Shown here: positions 1 to 10,760 of the stretch, piece by piece
Layout of the letters: each line of letters opens with the position of its first letter
Numbering within the stretch: position 1 is the first letter of the stretch
Source: Vermamoeba vermiformis
Taxonomy: Eukaryota > Tubulinea > Echinamoebida
Reading direction: 5' to 3'
Length of the DNA stretch: 64,000 nucleotides
Assembly (NCBI GenBank): GCA_045837725.1
Contig: JBEWZL010000145.1
Span: 372,001 to 436,000, forward strand
Notes under the pieces: generated by a model
What the model saw: the letters and a program-made list of their open reading frames with translations, nothing else
Database searches by the model: none
Told to the model about the DNA's origin: nothing
Made by a program: the position numbers and the translations under genes

Positions 1-161
1 CGTCGAAGTAAATAAAATGATTGCGTTTTGGCCGTCTACCTAACGGTTACTTTTCTTAATTTTTAAACGTACGCGAGTTGTATAAAGTAGCACAAAGGCT
101 ACTATCATTATATTTATATCAACTGCACCTATTATAATCAAATTATGACGTATATATTGTT

Positions 162-2935
162 ATGAGCTCAACTAGGTATGTCACAAAGCGAATAGAACAT
201 CTGCAATAATTAATCCGTTGGGTTAATTTATTGGCCCGCTAGATAGATAAAATAAGCATAAAATATTAATATATTATTTTATTCATTATTTTATATGCCA
301 TTTGATCGTGTCGCAAATTTACCGCGAAGATTGCGGAGGGCTCGAATCCCCGTTTTTTTCTATCAACGTAAATCATCCGCGAATAACGATCATCTATATG
401 CATATATAAATATGTTGCAGAAAATAATAGTAATGATAAATAATCAAGCCGTAGCGATTAACTTTTCCTTGATCGCCTTTTCGGCTTCGATAATATGACC
501 CCTAAAATTCATTGGCTTATTTAACGATTATTTCCATATAATTTTGATTATAAATTTCATATTGATAATCATTTTTATTCTTGTAGTCCAATAGAAACCA
601 TCGAAGTCGACGTATTAATTATTGGCGGCGGGATCCAAGGCCTGCTAGCCCTATATGAGCTTCAAGCCCAAATGCCGCATCTCAATGTTATATTAGTAAC
701 CGAAGGAGAGCTCGGATCTGGTCAGACATTAAGCGGACAAGGTTATTTGCATAGTGGTTATTCTTATGCCGCCCACGAACCTGTTGTCAGCAGTATTAAA
801 AAATCATGCTCATATTGGATCAAATTAATGAAGGTAAGGCACTATCATTGGCTTAGTTATCGTAGGGCTGCCCTTTACAATTATTGAATTATTTTTATCG
901 ATTTATTTTATGCTTTTATTTAATAATTATCGTTTATTGGTAGATAAATTGGCAAATATCTATTTAACTAAAATTATACGAAATTATTGCGAGCAGATTG
1001 AACGATAATTAATTTTTATTGCTGGATCTGCCCATGTTTGGCCTAACGAATCTTCATAGGATAATGGAATTGATTACAATAACGGCCACAAATATTTTGC
1101 TGGTCCCAAGCCCTTTGTGGAGAGCTTAAGAGGATTTTGGAAGAAATCAGAGTTGCCTTATCAAGTGCTGCACAAAAAGACGTCATTACCTGGTGCCTTC
1201 AAAGACGGAAAATTATTCACAACAACAACCTCCGTGGTTAAAATCAACGACTTTTCGTTCAATATTGAAAAGCTGATACGAACACTAGCCCAGTCACTCA
1301 TACATCTGATGCTCAAAGGCACCGTTCAGTCGATTTTGCTCAACGACGATGGCTCGCGTGTAGATTCAGCGCGCGTGACACTGCCGAGCGGTGACAACAT
1401 TATAATCAAGACGAGATACATTGTGGCTGCTGCAGGACTCGGCACAAGAGCGCTGTTGGAATCAATCAAATCTGACAGTCAAGCGCAGTACTTTGCCAGC
1501 GAAGCAGCCAAGTTGCAAAATTACTGGGCCAATCACGTGATTTGCGTGCGAGGCAGGTCGGAGATCATTCCGGTGTGTTCAGGCATTTTTCAAGCGTTCG
1601 GACTGAGTATTTACGGTCACGAGCTGAACACGGAGGAGACACCGCTAGCATTCCCGAACATCTCAGACACAATCCTGACGCCGCCCCCGAGCAGTCCAGC
1701 AGTGCCAATCTACGAAGAGAGCGGCAGTGAATCAGAATCAAATCACTCAGAGGACCAACCACCGATGCCTCCGACACCGCCACCTGAAGCACGACCCAAG
1801 TACTCAATGTGGTATATTTATCCCGCGACATTAAAGGCGATGCAGTACGGTGCTGGCTCCAACCCGATTTTGTGGAACTCACCCGCCACAATCAGCAAAG
1901 ATATTGTCGGCGAAGCTACTAGGTACGTCGTACCCAACCATAAGTTATTGCGTGCTAACGGCATTCATTCCAGGAATTTATTTGAACTGTGCCCGAGGAT
2001 CAAGGACATGGCACACCAATTGGAATGGTCTGTCTATTGTTCATATCGACAAGAATATCCTGAAAGGTACGACCAAACTTTTTTAAATGCGGTACACATA
2101 GGCTAATTCACTGTGCCATTTTAGTAAGGGACAGTTTGGTCTGGAGATCGTTGAAGAATTTGGCGCGATTTCAAACCTGTGCGTGTGCATGCCGTCATTA
2201 TTTGCGACATCACACGTCGTCGTAGAACGATTACTAGAGAAGATTAAATATCAACTCGAAGGTCACTCAATACCAACACAATCACCGCCATTGTCAGACG
2301 ACCACATTTATTCTAAGAGTCCACGAAGTTCAGAGTTGAGTCGGTCAATGGCACTGTTGAGCGGCATTGAGATTAACGTCAAAAAAATCGAGAAAAAAAT
2401 CAGCGAAGGAACGTTGAAACCAACGCCACGAGAAGACACAAACAATAACACTAATATTAATAACACCGATCTCAGTTCATCACCGATATCGATCAATAAT
2501 AATGTGAATAGTAATAATGGTGCAGAAGACCGAGGAATGTTGAGTTCAGTGAACAGCGATTCAGATCTGATCATTTTAGAGGAAGAAATTACGTTATTAA
2601 TGCTCAAAGACAAAATGGATGAAATGCGAAAACAAAATGCGATGAATAATAGTGACTCGTCGAATATTAGCAACAATAATAATACGAATCATGATAATAA
2701 TAGTTCATCGCTGCGGTCGTTAAATGTGAATAGTGTTAACCGAAGAAATGAAGAAAGTTTAAGTCCGAAGCCTTGGGACAGAAAATACCATCCAAATGAA
2801 ACCGTAAGTAGCATATTTAACGATCTTAAGGCCATTTCTAACGATTGGAACAGATTGCCAAGTTACAAAAGAAATTTGGCGCCAAAGCGAGTTACGGTCA
2901 AGCCGAATCTAAAAAAGCGACGTTACCTTGGATGA
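162..2935 (+). CDS. FAD-dependent oxidoreductase (DAO-like fold), 4 exons
   Basis: My exon model is 162-175, 587-833, 1060-2066 and 2125-2935; all phases agree and it gives about 692 aa. The first exon is only 14 nt (MSSTS) but has a strong GTATGT donor, and no in-frame ATG exists just upstream of exon 2. Exon 2 encodes a classic N-terminal dinucleotide fold (DVLIIGGGIQG), then SGQGYLHSGYSY, which resembles the substrate-side start of D-amino-acid-oxidase-type flavoproteins. Exon 3 contains YIVAAAGLGTRAL, typical of the second FAD-contact strand. A Pro/Ser/Glu-rich insert (about 1670-1800) interrupts the fold, and the last third (from about 2240) is Asn/Ser-rich and probably disordered. A polyadenylation signal (aataaaat) lies near 3098. 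Family assignment is good; the substrate is unknown. Confidence 0.75.
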
Positions 2936-3117
2936 CTTGGTCCCAATTCTCAACAACATACCCCATGCCTACTCGAGGACATACAAGGTCTCATTCTAAC
3001 AACGTATAATTGTGTTATAATAAGAATTGTTGGATTCGATCCGTTTTTGGATCTCGATCGGCATGTAATTCAAAAACATTTTGTGAAATAGTTTAACAAT
3101 AAAATATTGTACAATTA

Positions 3118-3517
3118 TTCTCGATTTCAGTTATAGGGCTCAACCCAAATTATTTTTATTAATTTTTACTAACTTAGCATTACGCATTGTAATGTTAGGA
3201 CAGTTAAATTAGCAAAAATTAGCTAATTTAACTAATTTTTGCTAATTTACTAAAAATTTCTAATTTGCCTGCCCCGTACTTGACCCCGTGTACTTCGAGC
3301 AACGCTGCCTGTCAAATGGCTTGTGGTTCGAATGTACTAAAGGGGTCTAGCAATGTGTCTATCTTGTCATTAGCAAGCGCACGCTGCAAGCGGCGTATCG
3401 CATGAAATCAGAGTTATTATGCGAATAGTTAATAAGAGTTAATTTAACAAAAATTAGTAAAATTAACAAACTTTAGTAAAATAAATTTAGGCTGTGCGCT
3501 ATAACTGAAATCGAGAA
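3118..3517. mobile_element. MITE-like nonautonomous DNA transposon, 400 bp, TA target duplication
   Basis: The two ends are inverted repeats. TTCTCGATTTCAGTTATAG begins at 3118, and its exact reverse complement ends at 3517; weaker inverted similarity runs inward (for example AACCCAAATT against AGCCTAAATTT). Each end is flanked by TA (3116-3117 and 3518-3519), the target duplication of Tc1/mariner-type elements. The interior is AT-rich, carries an internal hairpin and has no transposase ORF. This looks like a complete short nonautonomous copy; I saw no second copy in the window. Confidence 0.7.
3205..3249. repeat. 18-bp perfect inverted repeat inside the MITE
   Basis: TAAATTAGCAAAAATTAG at 3205-3222 is the exact reverse complement of 3232-3249, separated by 9 nt. 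Related AT-rich words (taacaaaaattagtaaaatt) recur near 3438-3457, in the right half of the same element. Confidence 0.85.
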
Positions 3518-3519
3518 TA

Positions 3520-3855
3520 ACATACCTTTTTATTAACTTTATTTCTGGAATTCTAGTTTTCTTAGCGTCAACTTCGTACCAGCCGGAATTTTTTGCCAGC
3601 CTAAATTTGCGAATAGATTCTGCATTGATTATTGCAAGATTACGATTTATATATAGCACATATGTTGAGCTATCGCTTATTCACTAAGGGATTGGCTCGC
3701 TCTTGTGCGAAAAATGTCAAGTTCCAATCTGATCGATTGACTGGTCTCAATTGCTTTGCATCACGGAAAATATTCTCAAAGTATGCATATTTAGAATTAT
3801 AGTATTTAAAATGATTCAAGATCACATTATTTGATTTATCAAATTCGATCAGCAA
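3520..3855 (-). other. possible small minus-strand gene or pseudogene, unresolved
   Basis: Two protein-like minus-strand stretches abut here. One starts with ATG at 3855 and contains NRSDWNLTFFAQERANP before a stop at about 3670. The other lies in another frame from about 3680 to 3535 and contains KNSGWYEVDAKKTRIPEIKL. Both look more like real protein than random sequence, but I found no GT-AG pair joining them in phase. The second stretch runs into a GTATGT at the right end of the MITE. It may be a gene with an exon I cannot see, or a decayed gene whose end was replaced by the insertion. No family recognised. Confidence 0.25.
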
Positions 3856-3949
3856 ATAATGAGCTCATCCAAAAAATAAATGCAAAAAAAATTGTATTTA
3901 ATTATACAATATCGCTACACCACTATAAATATTAATTACTATCGTATTA

Positions 3950-6074
3950 ATGGTAATTAAATTTGTTTTTAGGCAGACAACGTTTAGGATCGCAAAATCA
4001 ATAGCACCAGTAGCACTACAAAGCAGCTCATATTGTACAAATGCAAATAATCAAATCAAACACGAAAATTTATCCAACAAATTCAATATAAAACTGAAAT
4101 TGGCCGTTATGCCGAATGAGGATCCCACCGTTACCAGATCCACCCCACCAAACACAAATCAAACCATATTTACCAACCATATAGATAATACATCACATAT
4201 TACTTCATCGAAGCTTAAAACAATACCACTAGCTTCATTTGAGATGTTTTCAAAGAAGCATCGACCGTTACACTCATTAACTGGACAAGGTACGATTAAA
4301 TCAAATACGTACTATTGATTAATAGCATCGATATACCATATATCCGATATACCTATTAATCTTGCTATTTTTAGTATTAAATTTCAGCACTTCAACAAAA
4401 TCAGCAGATCCAAACGAAGGTAACGTCTCAAACAAACAATGAATCGTTATTAATATCACACCCTATATTAATATTATACTACAGAATCAAAGCATAAGAA
4501 AGGCAATGTCAATATTACTTTGCCGGCACCACCAAGCAAGACAACAGAAGCACTCGACGCCAGTACCGCAGCAGTCAATTGGGCGATTGGATGTAATATT
4601 ATTGCCATGTTGATTAAGTTTGGTGCCTTTTCTGTTACTGGTAAGTGATCTTAAGATCCCATCCGATCGGATCCGATCCGATCCGATCCACAACGTAATC
4701 CATGGCAGTATTTCACTCGCAAATATGTACCAAATCATATTTGTATTATTTATTTATTTATTTATTACATAGGCTCTGGTTCAATGCTGTCAGAAGGAAT
4801 TCACTCTTTGGCTGACATCGCCAATCAAACCTTGCTCGCTATTGGCATCAAGGTACCTCTATAATATATCTCTCGAATCACATACCGTATTAAATAATAT
4901 ACTCTGTAGCGATCACAAAGAGGACCAACAAAAGAATACCCGTACGGTTATGCAAGTGAACGATTTATTTGGGCTTTGATTAGGTAACGACACTGAACCT
5001 TCCAAATAAGGAAATATTCTAACGAGGTACTATCTTACATAGTGCCGTCGGTATATTTTTCCTCGGTTGCGGTGCTAGTTTGTACCACGGAATTTCAACG
5101 TTGTTGGATCCGCACCCACTCGAGTCACTACCATTGGCCTTCAGTGTATTAGGTATGGCTCATAATGAATATCATATCTTAAATGCGGTTACTAAGACAT
5201 CTTGAATAGGTATCTCTGCTATCCTCGAAAGTATCAGTTTGGTGGCAGCTGTGAAAGCGATCTACGCGTCAGCTAGAGCAACGAATATGACATTCTGGGG
5301 ATACGTCAAGAATGGTCCCGATCCTATGGGTACGATAAATATATCACTTCTAAGGAATGTATATTAATTTGGCTCTCTTCAAGGTGTCGCTGTGTTATTA
5401 GAAGACAGTGCGGCCGTGTTTGGTCTGTTCATTGCGGCTTCGTGCTTAGGCTTGTCGTTTATCCTCGAGAATCCTATCTTTGATGCAGTTGGATCAATTT
5501 TGATCGGTGTTCTGCTCGGTAAGTCAATTCTGATCTGCGTCCTAGAATGACTTTAGCTGACTCTTGCTGCAGGTGGTGTCGCCGTATTCTTGATCAGAAA
5601 GAACACTAAGTCACTACTTGGACGTACTATCCCTTCTGATAAACACACGCTCTTTATGAGCATTTTGGAAAAAGATCCAGTCGTGCGTGCAGTCATCGAC
5701 GCCAAGGCCGTAAGTCTCACTCTGGGCTTCTGTTTGCATTATCTTACCGCCTATAAAGATCACCATGGGTGCCGACACGATGAGATTTGTTGCTGACATT
5801 GAATGGAATGGTCGTGAAGTTGGTCGTAAGTATTTGCAAAACGTAGATCTGAAGCAAGTGCTGCCGACCATCAAGGACGAGAAGGAGCTTGAAGAGTTCT
5901 TGTTGCAATACTCAGAGTCGGTGGTAGCCCAAATAGGTAAGAACAATCGCTTTTAAATGCTTTGTTACCGCGTACTGACGGGCATCTGGATTAGGTGACG
6001 AAGTGGATCGTCTAGAACTTACCATCCAAAACGAAATACCTGAAGCACGTTACGTAGATATTGAAACTTCGTAA
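3950..6074 (+). CDS. SLC30A9: mitochondrial-type cation diffusion facilitator, ZnT9/SLC30A9 family
   Basis: About 11 exons encode a cation-efflux protein. The N-terminus (MVIKFVFRQTTFRIAKSIAP) is basic and Ser/Thr-rich, like a mitochondrial presequence. The core has GSMLSEGIHSLADIANQ, matching the ZnT9 signature (HS..D..NQ in place of the usual HxxxD of other ZnTs), then EYPYGYASERFIW, VAVLLEDSAAVFG and a C-terminal domain ending in RYVDIETS. Several hydrophobic segments (AIGCNIIAMLIKFGAF, GIFFLGCGASLY, FGLFIAASCLGLSFIL, VGSILIGVLLGG) supply the transmembrane helices. In animals ZnT9 exports zinc from mitochondria; the same role is inferred here. A (GATCC)n microsatellite sits in one intron. 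The 3950 ATG fits the targeting peptide. Confidence 0.9.
4661..4689. repeat. (ATCCG)n microsatellite in a ZnT9-like intron
   Basis: About five tandem copies of the pentamer ATCCG, one of them imperfect, within the intron that starts at 4641. A short (TTTA)n run follows near 4747. Confidence 0.9.
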
Positions 6075-6219
6075 GAGGCTTTTAATTGGTAATAAACTTG
6101 TATTATTTCGACTTCGGGTAGTGCGTGTACAAATCTAGATGTGCCAAAATGTCCAAACAATTCTGTTCAATAGCAGAACCGCATATTGTTAGAAAAGAAG
6201 GTTTTTTATTATATTATAT

Positions 6220-6908
6220 TTAATCATCGAAGAGGCCGAAAGCACCAATAGCTTCATCTTCAGACTTAGGCTTCTCCTCTTTCTTCTCCTTCTTTTCTTC
6301 CTTGGGGGCTTCTTGGCTAGGAGCAGCAGCGGCGGGAGCTAAAGAGATATAGCATTAATAACATGATAACCATTGAATGTTGGCAGAGAAATAATATCGA
6401 ATCCAAAAAATCAAATTATTACAATAATAATATCTTCGCTGATTATCTCCTGCGTAAATGAATAATCAATTAATGCCTGACACTTACCAGCAGCAGGGGC
6501 ACCACCACCGTTCAAGATGAGGTCGTCCAAGTTGCGTTCCTTCAAAACACGCTCGAAGAGCATACCCCAGTAGGGAGCAACTTCAACGCCGGCAGCCTTG
6601 ACGAGCTTGTCCAATTTGTCAGCAGTAACGGCGTGACCGTCGTCGTGGAGGATCAAGGCGGCGTAAGTAACAGCGAGTTCGTCTAATAAAATAATTATTA
6701 TTTAAAATTATTTTTCAAACGCTTTGTAAGGCTGTTATCTATTTTATCAACACATTGAGCATTCGCATCACCAATTTAAATATTATTAATGTTTACAATC
6801 GTTATTAAATTCGATTACAATAATTTTCTCAAATCTATCATTCCTCGATCCCTTATCAACATGTAAACGATTGAATAGTGCTCAATACATACCCTTTCCG
6901 GAGGCCAT
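6220..6908 (-). CDS. RPLP1: 60S acidic ribosomal protein P1
   Basis: Three exons at 6893-6908, 6488-6682 and 6220-6338 give 109 aa in consistent phase, the usual P1 length. The protein starts MASGKDELAVTYAALILHDD and contains WGMLFERVL and NLDDLILNGGGAPAAG. It continues through the Ala-rich hinge and the Lys/Glu run and ends in the P-protein tail DEAIGAFGLFDD. P1 pairs with P2 in the lateral stalk of the large ribosomal subunit, which recruits elongation factors. The tail has the consensus acidic-plus-GLFD end, although the run before it is more Glu/Lys-rich than usual. The first exon is only 16 nt, leaving the start codon almost alone upstream of a 210-bp intron, a layout common for ribosomal protein genes. 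Confidence 0.95.
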
Positions 6909-7656
6909 TTGTGTATTTATAAAGATTATGCACAGAGGAGTGTTGGTGCTTGTCGTGGGACTGAAAAAAAGGAAGCGGCCTGAAGACGATTCAAAAGGCG
7001 GCGGTCAAAAATTTGGGCCAAAATATTTTGGGCGAAAATCCTTCGGAATATGATTATTGTGTGTTTTCGTTTCGAGTAGCTTGCCAGAACGCAATAACCT
7101 ACCAAAGTGTGAGACGTAGGCAAGAATACCTATAATTCAAATCTTGGTTTTTTTTGGTGCAAGTTGACTCGAGTAAAATCCAAGATTCTAGTTTGAGATG
7201 TGTGCACGCGGAATCATGTACACTGCACTACGAATAGTTCTACCATGGTGCGCCTATCCTGTTTACATCCGTTCAGACAATTGTTACCTTGGCCGCGTAA
7301 AGCTTTTCATTGTCTAAGAACTCAGCCTGGTAATAACTTACTTATTTAACAACAAATTAGGTAGCTAATATTTATTGGTCTACCAATTAATTCTGTATTT
7401 TAAAACCCAAGTTTATTCTAATCTCGAAACCTCGGATGAGTTTGGTTGGATTGGCCGTATGTATTACGGAGGTTCGGGAGTAGGTTTGCCGGGATTCTCG
7501 GCATGCTGCCCATCGTACTACGGCCAGATACGCGCGTGCTCATCACGAGCACGTGCTCGTTCGTGTTGGCTTCTCCGAATTGCATTCCCGCGAATATTAT
7601 TATTTTTTTTTCAACGACAGAAGAAGCACAACAACGCGCTAAGAAGAAAAGCTTCA
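6909..7656. other. 748-bp intergenic region, divergent promoters, no confident gene
   Basis: This separates RPLP1 (minus) from the FHA-GRF gene (plus). Open frames here are short or lack a start. A T-rich tract ending in cag at about 7620 could be the acceptor of a 5'-UTR intron of the downstream gene. An ATG near 7243 opens a 28-codon basic frame next to a possible donor (gtaata, 7331), too weak to call. Confidence 0.5.
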
Positions 7657-9271
7657 ATGCCTTATTTAGTTTCAGATCAAGGCAAAGTCATTCGTTTGGA
7701 ATGCGACACATCGATGACACTCGGCAGATCTGCTGCTTTGGTATGTAAAATATTTAGAAAAAAACGAAACAATTTTTATAATAATATATTATATTAGTGC
7801 GTACCAAGTAGCACTTTGAAATAATATTATAGTGATAAATACTAAAGTTTCGATAATTTTAATTCGAAGAATTTTTCTAAGTAATTAATTCCATTTCGCT
7901 TCGTAGGGCGTCGATGATGTCAAATGCAGCAGAAATCAAGCTCAGCTAATTATTCAACCGAATGGGACTTGCCAACTCCTCTTTACCGGAAAAAATCCGA
8001 TGTCGCTGATGCAGCCGATCGGCAACCAAGTTCGCGTCACTTACCTAAAGAAAGGCTCCGTATACACACTAAATCACGGTGATAAGTTTTCTATGATCAG
8101 TGACCGCTTCTGGTTCACTTATAAGACCGAACTGGAAGAAAGCCCATCGCAAGACTCGATCGAGCCAACGCAGATCATCCGCAACGACTCTGGCTTAAAG
8201 AACAACACAAATAATAACAGCATAGCACCTGTTCAGAACAGCCACCCGAGTATTATTCCAGAAAAGGTCCAAGCCCAGCAACAAGTTCTTGATAAGACCA
8301 ATGTTGCCCCTGCAGTACCGTCATACAACAATAGAGTTAGCAGCCTCGAGTACGAACCAATTGAACTGAATGACGACGTCTTGATGAAAATCGACCAACA
8401 AGCTGACGACGCTCTCGTGCATAATAATAACAACGTTGCACATGACGTTCCTAGCGATAACTTTAACAACGAGAATGTAAACAATGAAGTCATCGACAGA
8501 CCAATTGAAGAGCAACAACGAAACACCTTGTGTACTGCTAGCGACTCTCTTATTCGCCCAGTCGATGAACATGGTAGCAATGTCCGTGGTGAGGATGATG
8601 TGCACTACCAAGACTTGGACGCGCTGAAGAAGAACGTGCACTTTGAAATTCAACCAATGGTCGAAGAGAACTATACAGACACTCACGAGCCACACAACAA
8701 TAACAATGCCAATGCCCATGCTCGCTCGCACCCAGTCAACAATCAAATGTTGATCACGTCCTTCATGAAGGAAAAGAAGAATAACGACTTTAAGGCACGT
8801 GTCTCACCGACCAAGAAAAAGACAGACAAGCGACCAGTGCCTGGCTCTATGGCTTCAATCATCGAGTCCTCGAAGAACGAGGCGATGGAACAAATTGACG
8901 AGTCTGAGAACAACGACTTTGAACAGAAGATCCGCGAACGAAAGAGAAAGCGTGAAGAAGAGCAACAGTCACCAAACAAGATCCAAAAGATCGACCCCGA
9001 AGTCATTCCTAACTGCCAACACGGTGTTCCAGCCTTTGTGCGCACCGTGCTCAAAGAAGGACCCACAAAAGGCAAGCAGTACTACGGATGTGGCTTGGGC
9101 AGCGAGAAGTGCAGTTTCTTCCAGTGGGTCGGAGCTCCTAACTGCGAGCACGAGTTGCCATGCACGCGACAAGTGGTCAAAAAAGAATGCAAGAATCAGG
9201 GTCGTAACTTCTGGTGCTGCAATCAGATCGACAAGTGCAAAACATTCCGCTGGATCAAGGACGGCGAGTGA
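7657..9271 (+). CDS. FHA-like / PIP-box-like / tandem GRF zinc-finger protein
   Basis: Two exons (7657-7740 and 7907-9271) give about 482 aa. Residues 1-95 resemble the FHA domains of PNKP and aprataxin (IRLECDTSMTLGR, then GVDDVKCSRNQAQL). The middle is disordered and Asn/Gln-rich. Residues 308-315 read QMLITSFM followed by KEKK, close to a PCNA-interacting PIP box (Qxx[ILM]xx, then aromatics), with the last aromatic replaced by Met. Two GRF-type zinc fingers end the protein: NCQHGVPAFVRTVLKEGP with C at KCSFFQW (about 397-439), and NCEHELPCTRQVVKKEC with KCKTFRW (about 440-482). GRF fingers bind single-stranded DNA in APE2, NEIL3 and Topo III alpha. I infer a DNA-repair scaffold; this exact domain order is not one I recognise. 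Confidence 0.75.
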
Positions 9272-9581
9272 GCAATATCTTTTATGTATATACAATTATT
9301 TAAATTATAGATGTAACGATTATGTAAATAAAGCGAATGTAAATACAATAAGCCTCGTACATCTTCCTTACCACGAAGCGCATTACACAAGAACGTTTTG
9401 CGAATATGCTGAGCCTAACAAACAATAGGGTTGCCTACGTCGATCATTAATTGTGCAACGAAAATTTTGAGAACCGCCAGTCCCGTGTTGTGCGACACAG
9501 CGCCAAAAATAAAAACGGATGGGCATTTTTTAACCGATCTAACAAACACAAGCCTGATTTTCAATAATTTAGCGTAAAGAA
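9272..9581. other. 310-bp intergenic region
   Basis: Contains the 3' UTR of the FHA-GRF gene with a polyadenylation signal (aataaagcg, about 9327) and the promoter of the ARF-like gene. No other feature seen. Confidence 0.6.
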
Positions 9582-10290
9582 ATGGGATCTTTATGGAGCA
9601 AATCTCTGGAGTCAGATCCAGCTAGAATTCTGATTGTAAGTGCAAACACATAAACAAATTAAATAATTCTTATTAATTTATTACGTAGATTGGTTTAAGT
9701 GGTTCAGGCAAGACCACTCTTCTATATACTATGATGGGAGTGCCAATTGTAAATGTAATTCCCACTATTGGATTCAACGTGGAAACTTTCGCCCGCGATA
9801 ACGTTAAATTTACTGCTTGGGACGTTGGAGGTCGTGGAAAGGTAATTTTTAGTCGATTATATAATTATAAAATAGGCCAAATTAGCTAAATATCCAACAT
9901 CGCTATTTTTTCTGCGTGCTGACGTCGAAATTCAATTTTAAGGTCAAGACCATGTGGCGCTATTATAGTAGAACTACTGAAGGCGTATTATATTTGATTG
10001 ATGCCACGGATAGAAGCTCATTGGACGAAGCAGCCGGAGAATTTTTAAACCTCGTCAAATCCGACGAACTTGCGAACGTTCCATTCGTATTGCTCGCGAA
10101 CAAATATGATATGCCCGATGCAATACCTATTCGAGAGATCGCGGATAAGTTCGAAGTAGCTGAAGCCCCGGTGCCACTGACCATTCAAATGGCGAGTGTG
10201 AAGAACAAAGAGGGCATTGAACAGGCGTTTAAGTGGCTGGCAGAACAAGTGGCGAAGAGACGTGGAGCTGTTGTGTCGACTACTAATTGA
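9582..10290 (+). CDS. ARF/ARL-like small GTPase with altered switch II
   Basis: Exons 9582-9635, 9689-9841 and 9943-10290 join in phase to about 184 aa. MGSLWSK gives an N-myristoylation Gly2 as in ARFs. The P-loop is GLSGSGKTT (ARF consensus GLDxAGKTT), switch I is [10 protein letters not shown] and the base motif is NKYD. In switch II the usual WDVGGQ(D/E)K reads WDVGGRGK, so the Gln that positions the hydrolytic water is Arg. The rest ([19 protein letters not shown]) is ordinary ARF fold. ARFs recruit coats and effectors to membranes. With the catalytic Gln gone, this one probably hydrolyses GTP slowly or depends fully on a GAP; that is inference. Exon phases and strong conservation argue against a pseudogene. 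Confidence 0.9.
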
Positions 10291-10760
10291 GGCCTAGGCA
10301 CTGATTTGGTGCGGCATCAATCGCTGCAAGGTGCCTCGTCGGATCTGGGTCGTAAATAATGGCTGTTATTGTGCTTTAGTTCTCGAGTCGACTGCGGATC
10401 AGATCCAAAAAGACGAATGTTGACAATATGGAGAGGTTCTATTGGATGTCAATACAGAGCGATCTGAAGTCTACTGAATTACCTTACAACACAAACTGTG
10501 CAAGTTCAGGCATCGAATAAAGAGCATTACTATGTTAAATAGCTCGACCTTCATCGTGGCTGTTAATTTAGGAAGTGCTGTCGCAACGGAAAATCTGATC
10601 TGGTGACAGACACCAGGGTAATTTCTTTGAATTTAGCAAAGATCTTTGCGCCTCAACTATGCTAAAAGTGAACACATTAATCCTCCATAAGAAAAAACTA
10701 TCATTACTCGTCAGCAACATCATTAACGTCTAACTCGTTCTTGATCCAATCCGGAAACAA
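10291..10760. other. 470-bp intergenic region
   Basis: Holds the 3' end of the ARF-like gene (aataaagag near 10515) and the promoter of the next gene. Three GATCTG/CAGATC words occur here (10337, 10399, 10594). No ORF or RNA gene is supported. Confidence 0.5.

Noticed and set aside
318-352. tRNA-like 3' half: hairpin CCGC-GAAGATT-GCGG, then GGGCTCGAATCCCC and a T7 run
   Set aside because: The B-box-like block and pol III-type terminator look suggestive, but there is no D arm and no matching acceptor stem. At best it is a remnant inside the first intron of the oxidoreductase gene.
7418-7657. 79-codon minus-strand and 100-codon plus-strand frames upstream of the FHA-GRF gene
   Set aside because: They overlap each other and the probable 5' UTR; no domain or splice signals support them.
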